In this document: positions 47,663 to 59,190 of the stretch, piece after piece | Layout of the letters: each line of letters begins with the position of its first letter | Numbering within the stretch: the first letter of the stretch is position 1 | DNA from: Spirometra erinaceieuropaei | Lineage: Eukaryota; Platyhelminthes; Cestoda; Diphyllobothriidea; Diphyllobothriidae | DNA length: 64,000 nt | Direction of reading: 5' to 3' | Assembly: GCA_902702965.1 (NCBI GenBank) | Contig: CACRXP010000189.1 | Location: forward strand, 62,001-126,000 | The notes under the pieces: generated by a model | What the model saw: the letters and a program-made list of their open reading frames with translations, nothing else | The model's database searches: none | Told to the model about the DNA's origin: nothing | Made by a program: the position numbers and the translations under genes

Positions 47663-47800
47663 CCTTGGGTGTGGATCACTTGAGATTACGACCCAACGCA
47701 TATGGTCATTGAGCAAGACAATCTACTATTAAGCCATGGATCCGTTGTCCAGTCGGTTGTGATCAGGAATACTAAGTTTGGCCTTAATGATCAAGTTGCG
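47663..47800 (-). mobile_element. SINE, right part, after the PLE insertion
   Basis: CCTTGGGTGTGGATCACTTG, AGATTACGACCCAACGCATA (decayed B box), TGGTCATTGAGC, then CCGTTGTCCAGTCGGTTGTG and ATCAGGAATACTAAG. Matches the order in the reverse unit at 60925-61225. Confidence 0.7.
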
Positions 47801-48124
47801 GGGCATTATCCGCACCTATGGTTGCAAATGACTGACTGATGACGGAAATGACCATTTCGATCTCCGTTGTCATTGTAGGTACCACCTTGTCTACCTAAAC
47901 TATTTTTTTGACAACAATAGGAACCAATCAGCTGATCTAATTATGAAAATCCCGGATTCGAGCGCACGACAGTAAGGGTATGGCATGAGTACAACCAACG
48001 CTAAGCCACTTGAACTATGAGGCTACGACTGGAAGGCGTGAATTAAATTCCTTTCGGTCAAGTAGCCCGCTGGTTTACTGCAGCGTATGAAATCCACCGA
48101 TTCTGTTAACAGTTGCTTTGCCCA

Positions 48125-48250
48125 AAGGTGATCAAAGTCACGTCTCCCTGTCGGGCCTCGAAAATAAGATAATTGGAACGCTGGCTGTACTCAAGCCTTG
48201 CCTTACTGTCGTGGGCTCGAATTTTACTGAGGACTCTGAGTTTTTCATAA
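48125..48250 (+). mobile_element. Second tRNA-like SINE family fragment
   Basis: CTGTCGGGCCTCGAAAATAAG, GAACGCTGGCTGTACTCAAG, CTTGCCTTACTGTCGTGG, then the B-box-like GGGCTCGAATTTTACTGAGG and GAGTTTTTCA. Pieces of the same family are at 61835-61900 (GTGGGTTCGAATCACACCGA, GCCGAGTTTTTCACAGG) and 62094-62190 (TCTCAGAAGGCTAGAGTG, GCTGTACTCGAGCCTCG). Confidence 0.6.
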
Positions 48251-49321
48251 TAGGGTAAACAGTGTTAGTCAAATCAACTTAAACATTCAATAATTATAAG
48301 AACAATTAAAAACTAGAGGAAAATGATTCACAACATCGGTAAACTTATAATGTCTTAGTAGCAGTGCATTGTGAACTTTTATGGATGCCAGGTTCACAGA
48401 TGCAGTGGTTTGCGGGAGGACTATGTAAAACAAAAGGTTATCAACCCTCTCGGACTGTAATCTTCATTAAATTGGATTTGGCGGACTTTGCGGCATGAAC
48501 GTATATATTATTTAACGTCTACTCGCCGATAGTGCGATCGAGACGGGTGAAGGGCTGAGATTTTCGATCAAAAGATAGCATGTCCGACTAATTGAACAAA
48601 TTGCAACGACCATTTCGTGTCGCAATAATTCCACGCAGCATATGCAGCCCCTTCTCCCGAAACATATTTCAGTATTACAGCCCGTTTTTTGCGATAGTTG
48701 GTATGTAATTTGGACTTAGAAACGCGCTTTTATTCAGTTAACTTGTTTGGGGTGTTTGTGGGTCGTCAGGTCCCCAAAGGCGAAAATGACAAAATAATCG
48801 GCAAGTTTTCGCCCCTGTCAAGAATTTTGCCATCACTCGACAACCAAATATCGAAGTAGGAAGGCACGTTTTACATCCTAACTTCCGATTATTCATAGGA
48901 ATTTGATACAATTGGAAATCGCAGAAAAACTTCCCGTTCCACAGCAAATGTAGTTTCTACCTGATGCAATATTTCCCCCCCCCCCAGGTATATTCGGGAG
49001 GATGCATTAGGAAACTGGACAAGGGTTCTTAGACACCTGCTACACAGGGCTATCCCATAATTCATTCCATGTGGACGTTTTTTCCGACTTTTCGGAGCAA
49101 ATCTCGTGTGTTCAGAAGAAAGTCGCATTTGATCCTGTTTTAGTCCTCCGATATATTTCGCAGCTCTTCCGAGAGAAGAAATGCAACTTTACCAGGAAAA
49201 TGATGGAAACAAGAAAAGTCACTCAAATAGATCGTTAATACTGCAAAGGGTTCTCATTTTTCGAACACTTTTATTAATTTTAAATCTAGTTACCCCCTAC
49301 TGTTCGAGTGAGAAGAGTCTC

Positions 49322-49612
49322 TGTTCTTACACGAATCCATCATCAGAGACAAAAGAGCAGAAACGAGTGGTTGTTGCACAAGGGGCTGCGGTATTTATAG
49401 GATGCAGCAGCCGTGCTACCGCATACCTATGAACGTTCACGGCTTCCCCCTTCATCCGGGATTGTCACACTTGGTGTGATCATTGCTTGATGGCCGACAT
49501 TCGAGTCGATAATTGCTGCAATTTCATCACGTGCGTTGGATGTTGGCGTGATGATTGCTCGACCATCTGACGCGTTGACCCGGGTGTTGGGAAGAGTGTT
49601 CACCAGCGCACT
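49322..49612 (-). repeat. PLE terminal repeat, truncated in the ribozyme
   Basis: Starts in the ribozyme at ACGAATCCATCATCAGAGAC, so stem II's 3' half and GAAAC are missing, then runs through the TATA box (49392-49399) to the outer segment with ACCCGGGTGTTGGGAAGAG. Confidence 0.8.
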
Positions 49613-49634
49613 GGTGCTTATTATGATTATTTTT

Positions 49635-49960
49635 TACTGTCAATGATGATGGGCTCCGATAAAAGCGATACGGCACGGGAGAAGAAGATTTGAGCACTGG
49701 AAGAAGTTCATTGGCCTGACGTTTCGGATTCTCACTCGAACACATCTGATAAGGGTAGTGGACGCACAAAGACTGCAGTATTTCTAGTACGCAGCTGTTG
49801 TGGGACCACGTACGTACTAATAATTATTAGCTCTCGCGATCATCGCTGGGGCCGCAGTTGATGTGACGATGGCTCGTCAGTTCGCGTTCGAGTCGTTAAT
49901 GGCCGCGATTTCATCATCCGTGTTGGATGGTGGCGTAAAGATGACTCGGTAATTTGGTTC
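49635..49960 (-). repeat. Terminal repeat of a related PLE, next to its RT
   Basis: Carries a decayed hammerhead region at 49719-49757 (CGTTTCGGATTC kept, CTGATGA lost), GGACCACGTACGTAC and a block like the outer segment of the main repeat (GCGATTTCATCATCCGTGTTGGA). It directly joins the RT pseudogene at 49985, so the GIY-YIG part is deleted. Confidence 0.6.
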
Positions 49961-49984
49961 GCTGTCGCTGGAATTACTGTTTGT

Positions 49985-51150
49985 CCGTGCCCTTGTCTTC
50001 CATTTCACTGCGGAGCGTGTCAACGTGGCGGTATAGCGCCTTTACGACCGATCGAGTGGTTGTTGTTGTTGAAGTTCAGTATTTGCGTCGTACTTGCCAT
50101 TTGCTTGACCACTTTGATTTTTAGGCCGCCACAAGCTTTGCGGCCAACATGGACACCCAGAAAGGTCAGCTGGTTGTCTTATTCTTCCTCCTCCATCTCT
50201 GACATCCTCTGAATATCAGCAGCTGACCCCGTTCGATGACGACGCAGGTATCATCCACATACCGAGCCCAGAATTTCGGTCTGTGGTGTCGGAAGACCAG
50301 CGACTCCAACCGTTGTAGGACCTCCTCGGCTATGAGTCCCGAAATCAGCGAACCTATTGGCGTACCCTTCACCTGTTCCTAGATTGTTCCGTCGAACGAA
50401 GAGTCTGTTTTGGGAGAGAATCATAGGAGTTAGAGGATTTGGGCGTGTCCAAAACGATTCTCTGTTTCATCTTATGTGTTTCGTTGGAGTAATTCGAAGG
50501 TACCGACTGCTAGATCCTGTGGGATGGAAGTAAGAAGGGATGTGACATCAAAAGATACCTGCCGACACGGAGGCCTATCCCAAAATGCATAAAGCCAGAC
50601 TTTGCAAAATTTCGTCTTTGTCTCTAAATTAGCTGATATGTAATAACCTCCCAGCAAGTTGTATTTCGGTGACACCATAGCTTCATCCCAGAATGCTGGC
50701 GTGAGAGAAACAACTTCACACCCTCCAGCTGATGGGAATCTACACTGATTCCGGAGCAGACCTTACAGACCTTTCTCAAAACCCAGCATCTGGCTTTTAC
50801 ACTTCTGCTCACTTACGTTACGATGTTTTATCCTGATGCAAAAAGTGTGTCAGAATGGAGGCGGCAGGGGAAACTTTTGGAGGAATAGAAATCTGCGTAT
50901 GCAGGTTTAAGCGTTGGCGCCTTCGTCGGCGTTGATTGCAACACCTCCATCCGTACACAGGGCGCCGATGAATGAACCATTTTGACAGCCAAATGGCTGT
51001 CGGAGGTCTAGTAACACAGTGAGTTGGCAAGTTGAACTTCCGTAGATCTACAATCCCCCCGACTTCAGCACGTACTCTGTGGCTGACTCTAAAAAATCCA
51101 AACCACCAGCTTCCGACAGGGCATAGAGGCGGGCCAGAGACAAATTTATG
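49985..51150 (-). pseudogene. Penelope-like reverse transcriptase, broken
   Basis: Read on the - strand over three frames: LARLYALSEAGG near 51100, SPKYNLLGGYY, VSFDVTSLLTSIPQDLAV (around 50515-50570), GTPIGSLISGLIAEEVLQRLE (around 50300-50370), KFWARYVDD with the palm Y-V-D-D at 50250-50261, and then, in another frame, FLGVHVGRKACGGLKIKV and QILNFNNNN near 50060-50165. These are the ordered RT blocks of PLEs. Frameshifts occur at about 50180 and between 50620 and 50820. The C-terminal nuclease is absent. Downstream it joins the terminal repeat at 49635-49960. Confidence 0.82.
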
Positions 51151-51217
51151 TTGAATTCCAGCACTTCCTTATCAGTATTCAAAAGCAAACTTGATGTACG
51201 AATCCAGAAAATGTGAG

Positions 51218-51700
51218 TCAAAATTATAAAACATGTTTTTGATTCGAAAAAATTGCTTAAGTAGGGTTGTAATATTTATGATCGTGAAGCATCATCCTAA
51301 GATATTTCAGTCATATCAGCATGTCGGTTTTGGGTAAAAATCAATAAGAAAACTTTTTATTACTTAAGTAGCCATCTTCTACACAGTGCTGGTTTTGCAG
51401 TTGGCTGTAGAGAAACTAATTATGAGTACAATTGAACTGTGACCCAATCAAATTTTAGATGTCTGCAATTTTATTCATTTTTGAGTACAAATCTGCGAAA
51501 GCACTGTAGATAAATAAGGTCATCAAGGGTCCTGCCTCTAACCCTTCAATAAAAATACATACATAATTTAAAAGCCGACATCCGGATGTGACTAAAATAT
51601 CTTGGGATCATGCTGCATGAACATACATATTACAAACCTGGTTAAGTTGTGTTTTCCAATCGAATCAGAATTTTGATTGAAATTTCGTGAAATATTGGAG
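51218..51700. mobile_element. Collapsed MITE (centre deleted)
   Basis: A left-arm piece (TTGATTCGAAAAAATTGCTT, AAGTAGGGTTGTAATATTTA; 51229-51340) runs straight into right-arm sequence (AAAATCAATAAGAAAAC, TTACTTAAGTAGCCATC). After unrelated sequence (51405-51560) more right-arm sequence follows (AAAAGCCGACATCC, ATCATGCTGCATGAACATAC). Ends are eroded. Confidence 0.55.
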
Positions 51701-51719
51701 GCACAAGGAGTGCTCTATT

Positions 51720-51905
51720 TATGGTACTTAGCTACTGTGGTACCATATGCGTACTATAATTGGCACGCACGTGGTCCCACAGCAGCTTTGCGCCTGCACT
51801 AGCCTTATCTGCGACTGTCTCTGATGATGGGAACGAGTACGAATCTGAAACGTCAGACCAAAACAGCTTCTCGTTCCAGTGACCACATCTTCTTTCTCTG
51901 CACCT
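51720..51905 (+). repeat. PLE terminal repeat fragment with intact ribozyme
   Basis: Shares GTGGTCCCACAGCAGC and neighbouring blocks with 49635-49960, then a hammerhead motif and a tail with CTTCTCGTTCCAGTGACC. No coding sequence is attached. Confidence 0.65.
51817..51858 (+). ncRNA. Hammerhead-like ribozyme, intact core
   Basis: GTCT, CTGATGA, then TGGGAACGAGTACGAATCT, GAAA, CGTC, AGAC. Stem I (GTCT/AGAC) has four perfect Watson-Crick pairs. Stem II is weaker than in other copies (GGGAAC... /...GAATCT needs mismatches). Confidence 0.55.
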
Positions 51906-52962
51906 CAGCGTGTTAATATTCGTAATTGTCTTAATTTCTTGGGTTCATTTATGTGTTTACAAAGGAGCAACCCATCAGCGCCCTGTTTGAACGACATTCC
52001 AAAGCAGTCCTGCAGCCTAATCAATATCTAGACTCTGCGGCAGTGCTAAAAACAGCGCTTTCATCAGACGTTCATCCAACTGAAACTGCCAGTTGGTAGA
52101 AATTAGCTTTTTTATTTGTTTTACTAGCAGTTCCATTAGATAAGCTCTCAAGGCTTTAGGTTCTGGACGGTGTTTAACGTAGTATAATTAGTTTTCCATC
52201 TTTTACCTGGAGACTTCCGAGTTAAAACTTTGCAAGAGCCTTATGGAAAATGAGCTTGTTTGGTATGGAGCTCTTAAGTCTTCTGCTGAGATATAACGAT
52301 TAGGGTGATAATTAATCCTAAAACGCTTGCCAAAAACATTGCAAAACCCTTGACTGCACTGTCTTAAAGTAAATCAATAATCATGTTACGGAGTCCGGCA
52401 TTCATTTGTTTATCTTTTTTAAATAAACTATTGTAAGTCGCGTAAAAGCATCTACCAATATCTCATTACATTAGACTGGGAAAACATAAAGTCGGTTAGA
52501 ATGTTAGCCATCTGTTTAAAGTAACTATGGACTCGGCTGAAATGCGACCATACTTACATGATTGCAACTTACGCTCATGAGTTAGACATCTGCCGCAATG
52601 AATAAAGGCATCTGCTATCCCAGGATCAGCAAGCCATGGTCCTCGCAACCAGGTGGACGCCGAGGCTATCCGCCTCCTGGTTCCCTGCCAGTAGATGCGC
52701 TTGCGCTGCGGTTGGGTATACAGGTAGTTTGCATGCCTGCCAAGTTATCCTCATCTTTCTGACCTATTGTGATGCTGTTGTTCAGCACCAGGGGGTGTGG
52801 AGTGAAGCTCCCAGGGGTGGGTTCGTCCGTACTGTCCGCCTGCGCCCTGCCCGCCTCTGGTTTCCTTGACTATGTCTTGACACCGGGCTTAGGTGCGGAG
52901 AAGGGGAAAGTGTGATAGATTTTGAAGAAGGAGACACGATCGCCGGGACAAGAGCTTTATTA

Positions 52963-53004
52963 GCCTGACTTTTCGGATTCCTACTCGAATCCATCATCAG
53001 AGAC
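52963..53004 (-). ncRNA. Hammerhead-like motif, core mutated
   Basis: Same as 13883-13924 except GAAAAGTC for GAAACGTC, which breaks the palindromic ACGT. Stem II (GGATTC/GAATCC) and stem I remain paired. Probably inactive. Confidence 0.5.
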
Positions 53005-54056
53005 AAAAGAGCAGAAACGGGTGGTTGTTGCACAAGGGGCTGCGGTATTTATAGGATGCAGCAGCCATGCTACCGCCTGCCTATGAACGTTCACGGCTTC
53101 CCCCTTCATCCGGAATTGTCACACTTGGGGGTGATCATTGCTTGATGGCCGACATTCGAGTCGATAATTGCTGCAATTTCATCACGTGCGTTGGATGTTG
53201 GCGTGATGATTGCTCGACCATCTGACGCGCTGACCCGGGTGTTGGGAAGAGTGTTCACCAGTGCGCTCCCCGCGTGGCCAATTACTCCGCCTAGACGAAG
53301 TCTCTGCACGCTGTATTGAATGGGAAGATCGTTGCACTTGTTGATGGACTGGGGCTAACAAAAGAGTATAAAAAAGATTGTTTTATGCATGTCTCCTACA
53401 AGACATATCTGAAATTAAAAAAGCATCCGAAACAGATAGTCGTTTTTTGGCAACGGTAGACTGGAGGACCCACAAATAACTTAAACTTGTCTGTGGACCG
53501 TGTCATACGTCGAATGGTTGTAGAGGGGGTTTTATGGGTGGGGCAACACACCAGGCAGAAAGCAAGAAGACAAAGAAAATTGATGAATTTCTGTGCTTTC
53601 ATTTGACAAAGAAAGTGAGCGCGATAATTAAAAAAATAAACAAGCACCAATTTGCCAATAGAAGCGAAGAGCCGAGTCCCAGGAAGTAGTCTTGAAGAAG
53701 GAGACACGATCGCCGGGACTGGGGCCCCCAGTCCATCAACAAGTGCAACGATCTTCCCATTCAATACAGCGTGCTGAGACTTCGTCTAGGCGGAGTAATT
53801 GGCCATGCGGGGAGCGCACTGGTGAACACTCTTCCCAACACCCGGGTCAACGCATCACGCCAACAGCCAACGCACGTGATGAAATTGCGGCAATTATCGA
53901 CTCGAATGTCGGCCATCAAGCACTGATCACCCCCAAGTGTGACAATTCCGGATGAAGGGGGAAGCCGTGAACGTTCATAGGCAGGCGGTAGCATGGCTGC
54001 TGCATCCTATAAATACCGCAGCCCCTTGTGCAACAACCACCCGTTTCTGCTCTTTT

Positions 54057-54098
54057 GTCTCTGATGATGGATTCGAGTAGGAATCCGAAAAGTCAGGC
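54057..54098 (+). ncRNA. Hammerhead-like motif, core mutated
   Basis: GTCT, CTGATGA, T, GGATTC-GAGTA-GGAATCC, GAAA, AGTC, AGGC. Carries the same C-to-A change as the reverse copy at 52963-53004, so both came from one mutated source during a single insertion event. Confidence 0.5.
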
Positions 54099-54189
54099 TA
54101 ATAAAGCTCTTGTCCCGGCGATCGTGTCTCCTTCTTCAAGACTACTTCCTGGGACTCGGCTCTTCGCTTCTATTGGCAGTGTGATAGAT

Positions 54190-57100
54190 GCTGTGCAAGT
54201 CTACTCTCGCTGTAGTCTAATTCACGCGCAAGTCACCATGCCTGCTTCACCTTGTAGTGGTGCACACAATGGACATCTTCGAGCACGACAGCCGAACTGT
54301 CAGGCAGAAGTTGACATTTTGTTATCCTCCTCTGAAAAGAAATTCTCGACAGCACGTTCGTCATCTCAATTTCCTTGGATTACAGTGGTTCAGTGGACAG
54401 TGAACTATCAGCCACAAAATTCCGCTCACCTTGTTTACCTGTTTGGTGTCAGTGTGCTTAATTAAGCAGAAGAAAAACGAAAACACGACAGCTTTGTGTA
54501 AGTGTGGGTTCTCTCTAGAGCTTAATTTTAGTGACGCACTGGACAATGACAAAATGATTTTGGGAGTTCCCGCGTTGACGCGATACGCTATTGTCTGGTG
54601 TAACGGTTCTAGAAGAGGGATAAAGGTATTTCGGTCTAATCAAACGAAGAACTAAACTAAAGACTGCAAGAATGCGGCCAGTCCGATATTAGCGAGCGGC
54701 TGGCTAATACTACAATGGCAGGTTTCTTTTCAGCAAAATTTTCCGGCTGACAGTAATATAAAAGCTAATGAACAGACTTGCATAGTCGTTTTGATTTCTT
54801 TATCTCACGTCGGTTGTGAAACCGACCACAATGTTTGCCTACCTGCATTTCTCTATCCCTTACATCGGTGCCGATCATGAAATTTACGAATCTCTGAACG
54901 ACTGTCGACAGTCATATAGCCAACTTGTTAACTTAGCTTTCATTATTTTGACGTGAAGATCGTACAACACTGTTACCTCTTCCCAGGCAATTCAGACCTA
55001 CTTGATCTCTGATATCGATCGCCATTATTGTAGCAGTAATCGATTTCGTTAGGCAGAAGCGCTTTTGGCAAAATTTGGAAGGCGTCTTCTGCTAGAACAT
55101 GGTTTTGTCAACGCTCATTTTGTCCAAATCTGGCATGAATCAGACTGAAAACTTAACCTGCTATAGTAAGATACATTTCTGCGCTACACAGAATCACGTT
55201 TTGCCTAACGCATCTGTGCTGGAAAGCATGTCGTCTCAAAAGTGTCCTTTCTGAAGTCAGTCCTAACTTTGGTATGTGGTTCGTACTCTGTCCGGTTACT
55301 TCCAAACAATACTGCTTATGTACTACACCCTCCGCCATCTAGTCTGTCCTGCTTAACATTCGTGGTGAGGAAGGTAAGTGAGAGCAAAAAATGGGGCAGC
55401 AATCTGTGACATACAGTACTCCAATAAATTTTGGTCATGAGTGCTCTTAACATTCGGAGGTCTTCTACTCTGGTCACGAATTATTTCCTGCATGTTTCGG
55501 CACGCATCGATGACGCCATGTGTGATTCAGTTCCATTTGCGAGTCCATAAAACCAGACATGCCATCTGGATCTCACGCCTGGTGGGCGTTTCTATAGCAA
55601 GTTCACACCATAACCCGCTTGCCACTCTTTGCTTCGGGCGGACATTACAATCGGAGTTTTTCATCGGTATTTAGATCGTGATCTTACCGCTGAAATTTAT
55701 GAGTCAGACTTGGTCTGCTTATCATCAGACCAGTTGTAGAAACCCGTTTCGATGCGCCTTCCCCATCTCCTGACCCCCTTCCTTCCTCCCCCTGCCCTTT
55801 TAACATAGGCTGGGAGCATCCAATCCGACGTACGAAAGCTAGAAAGGGATACCGGAAGATTTAAGGCCACAAATAAAACAACGAACCAAAAATAATGCGT
55901 GAGGAAGGTAAAATATAGCTTGCAATAATGTGCTCTTCAAGGACAGGTATTCGTTGCCTGGGGACGAGGTATTTATTTACGCCAACTCCTAGCACAATCA
56001 ACCAGCCACCATCGCCTTCGAGGGAGTTGAAAACAACTTACTACTGTCTGGTGTAGCTGGCTGAGTAAACAAAATACCTCGTTAATGGCTGCATTAATAG
56101 CCTTATAACACGTCTAGTGAAACCGATTAGTAATCAAGTCTTTCTTATAGAGGCTAATGAACAAGTCGTGCAACTGGCAACATCACGACCGCACATTGCT
56201 TGAGGTCAAGAATAGCCCTACGCATCCAAACTTACCCGGCGATTAGACGAGCGCATTTTGAGGCCTCGAGGTGTTTGCTAACTGATCAATATCTTTACGT
56301 TATTTAACCTAGCAATTAATTCGGAGAAACAGTCACCTTTACGTATGAGATCTTGGTATATAGAGTCAAGAAAGCCTTCAAACACTTAAGTAATCGGCTC
56401 CTGCTAATGATTTCCTCCCTGTTTAAGGTCCTGCTATGTTTCAAAGTAATTTAGTTACGCTTCCTAAAATGCATTTTTACTTTGTCCAACGATAAATAAG
56501 TAAACAAAACAATTTATTTCTTAAATATTTGTCGGAACCGCTGGTCCTTATACGGATATTTCGAGAGGTCTGCCCAAATAGTGGTTCTTAGTCAGACGTA
56601 ATGTTCTTTTCGTAAGTTTGAAAGCCCATACTAGTCATTCTGGTGTCTTCTTAATATTCCCAGCGATTCCGAATCCAGAATTGGCGAAAACGACCTATAA
56701 TACGTCACCGAAAAGTCCAGGCGATACCAAACTGACAATTTCTAGTTTATTAGCAGTCGTTAACCAGCCTTACCCAACCTCAGATGTTGAGACATCTGAA
56801 ATACAAGGTTTGTCAGGACAAGAACGTTCCGCAAACTCGCTACCATAATACAACTTCACACCATGCCCAACTAATGGGTGACAGACACAGTCGGATGATG
56901 AGAAAAACAAAAAAGTGCAGCTCAGCCATCACAGCTGCGAAAATATTGCACGGCATAGCAGATAAACAGTATTTCCAAAGACAAGTAGAGGCAATAGTTG
57001 TTAAATACGTTTTCCGGTAACCATTTTTACACAGGTTCCCTGAGGTTTTAAATGGTTTTGATAGAACGGTCAACATAATGTTGCAATGTTTAGTTTGAAT

Positions 57101-57589
57101 TGTTCTTTCTATCCACCATTACACGGGCTTGGCATTTTAAAATTACCAGTTTTTTCCTGCTGAACTTGCTTACCCACTCAGTTATTTTAGGAAAAGTACA
57201 TGAACCGTCTTGATGAGGTCTAATAATTTCATTGGTTACAACGCTCATTGACTAAATCCTGTCAGTTTTTTGTTTGTGCTAATTAAATTAACACTTCTTG
57301 TGTCATATCTGACGGGCAAATTGGTGGTGACTGGTTCTTCGTAAGACGAAAGGGTTCTTGAGACATCGTCCCACTCTTCCTCACTAATGTTGTGGTGGGC
57401 GCTTATCATAGAGGTCTTAGCATGGCAGGACTGCCTGCTCCAGAGTGAAGTGAGCACTAGGATATTCACCCACCTCAGCACAAACCTCACTCAAACAAAT
57501 CTGGTCTTGAAGGCTGCCAGTTGATTAGGTAGTTCGGTCCCCCTCAGGATTGGGAGTCAGGCTCAGTGACTGCTCAAATTTGTCCTCTT
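54190..57589. other. Stretch without recognised genes
   Basis: First 110 bp continue the GC-rich repeat split by the PLE insertion. A diverged reverse SINE tail is at 56725-56795 (AGTTTATTAGCAGTCGTTAACC). No spectrin-repeat or other domain motif is visible in the remaining short frames. Confidence 0.5.
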
Positions 57590-59190
57590 TGGCGCTCTGT
57601 CTGTATTTCCAACACCCTAATTCTGCATTGCGGTTATTTCGAGATGCGACGTCCGTAAACTTCATTAAGACACTGTTCAAAGAAACTGAAAAAGCTACGC
57701 CCGATCACCCCAATTATGGCTACCCGCAAATTTTTTGTCCAGTAGTCCACGTCCGTGCTTGTCTGACGGATGCCCCGGGAAAGGTATTTGGTTTGTATGC
57801 TAGCTTATGAATGACAGTCTTATCGCAGTTCTTTGGTGTAACGCTTTCTTGAAAATAATTCCAGAACTCGGTCTGTCCAGAAGTGCCTGTTACAGTAGTC
57901 TCTCTGTGTACGACTTACCTTAATGTCAATACATTTATTGTTGCATGGATCAAGATATAATATCTGCTGCACTTTTCTTACGCAGTGCTTTAAAACTACT
58001 CACAGGAGCGCAGTCAAATTTAATGTTTTGTTCGGCCTCTTTGCCCTTGCTGTTTTTGTGCCTGAGTTCTATTCTTTTAGAGCCTCCCTCTATGAGCATT
58101 TGTCTTTTGTGACCAATTCGCCTTTGGCTTATACGTTACGTGGTCGGAACGTCCACGCACTTAATGCATTTGTTTATCATGAACATAGGCATCACAATAG
58201 ACGTTTAGGACTTGGTTTGCTACTGTATTTGAACATTTTATTTTTCGAGAGTAAGGAAGCTCCTGAGTTCAAGTTACAAATCATAGTCAATGCCTTGAAC
58301 AGTCGATAACCGCTAATGTAAATTTCTTAAGCCATAAGACAAAAGGTCAAACATCTGAGGGCAAATATGGGAAATGTATTGGTAGTAAAATATCCTAAAT
58401 TTGCCCTTGAGTAGACAGTGGCGCTTCGACCGTCGAAAGTGTTATGATCCATCGCGTGCTCCGCGGTGTGGGCGCAGACCCGGTGACTTGAGCATGAGGC
58501 GCGCTTGTGCAGCATCTCCCGCACTACCCCCTTCCCCGCCCAGCACGCCCCGATGGCAAGGTACAGTAAAGGCGACCGGAGAAGGGCCTGGACGCAATGG
58601 TTGACAGGGCTAAAAATCCCGTCTACGCGTGCCGCGCACGCGATTCCGTCTCCAAAAAACACAAATGGTCATAAAGTGAGGCACTAAAAGAAGAGAACTG
58701 AGGCACAAAACAGCACAGACAAAGAGGCAGAGTAAAACATTATAATTTAATTGCGGTCCTGTGAGTGGTTTTTAGTGCACTGCGTACGAAAATTACACCT
58801 GATATTATATCTTGATATATGCAACAATAAAAGTATTGACATTAAAGTAAGTCTTACACATAGAAACTACTGTAAGCAGTATATCTAGACAGATCGCGTT
58901 CTGGAATTACTTTCAAGAAAGCGTTACACCAAAGAACTGCGATAAGACTGTCATTCATAATCTAGCATGTAAACCAAATACCATTCCCGGGTATCCGTCA
59001 GACAAGTACGGACTTGGACCACTGGACAAAAAGTTGCAAGCAGCCATAATTAAGGTGATTGGGCCCTAACTTTTTCAATATCTTTGAACAGTGTTTGTTC
59101 CACATCCCTCATTGAAACTTGATGAAGTTTACGGACGTCGCATCTCGGAATCGACGGAATGTCGAATTATAGTGTTGGAAATACAGACAG
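57590..59190. repeat. Large foldback: ~530-bp arms, ~540-bp spacer
   Basis: Left arm about 57590-58110 and right arm about 58652-59190 are inverted copies. Matching blocks: GTCTGTATTTCCAACAC / GTGTTGGAAATACAGAC; GAGATGCGACGTCCGTAAAC / GTTTACGGACGTCGCATCTC; CAGTCTTATCGCAGTTCTTTG / CAAAGAACTGCGATAAGACTG; ACCACTCACAGGAC-like / GTCCTGTGAGTGGTTTTTAG. The spacer holds a piece of the GC-rich repeat (58480-58590). Arms have no TA/CAGT ends and are unrelated to the MITE. The frames at 57550-57810 and 57923-58309 lie in the left arm and are not convincing genes. Confidence 0.75.

Larger units (their letters stand above)
52921..54177. mobile_element. Composite PLE insertion with a perfect 12-bp TSD
   Basis: Flanked by AGTGTGATAGAT at 52909-52920 and 54178-54189. 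Contents: a reverse terminal repeat (52921-53355) lacking its last ~65 bp, about 300 bp of other sequence, that missing 66-bp end in reverse (53652-53717), then a full forward terminal repeat (53718-54177) ending CTTCTATTGGC. The forward and reverse repeats meet the non-repeat sequence at the same motif (GGACTGGGGC / GCCCCCAGTCC). No RT is present. The target lies in the GC-rich repeat family of 44500-46810. Confidence 0.82.
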
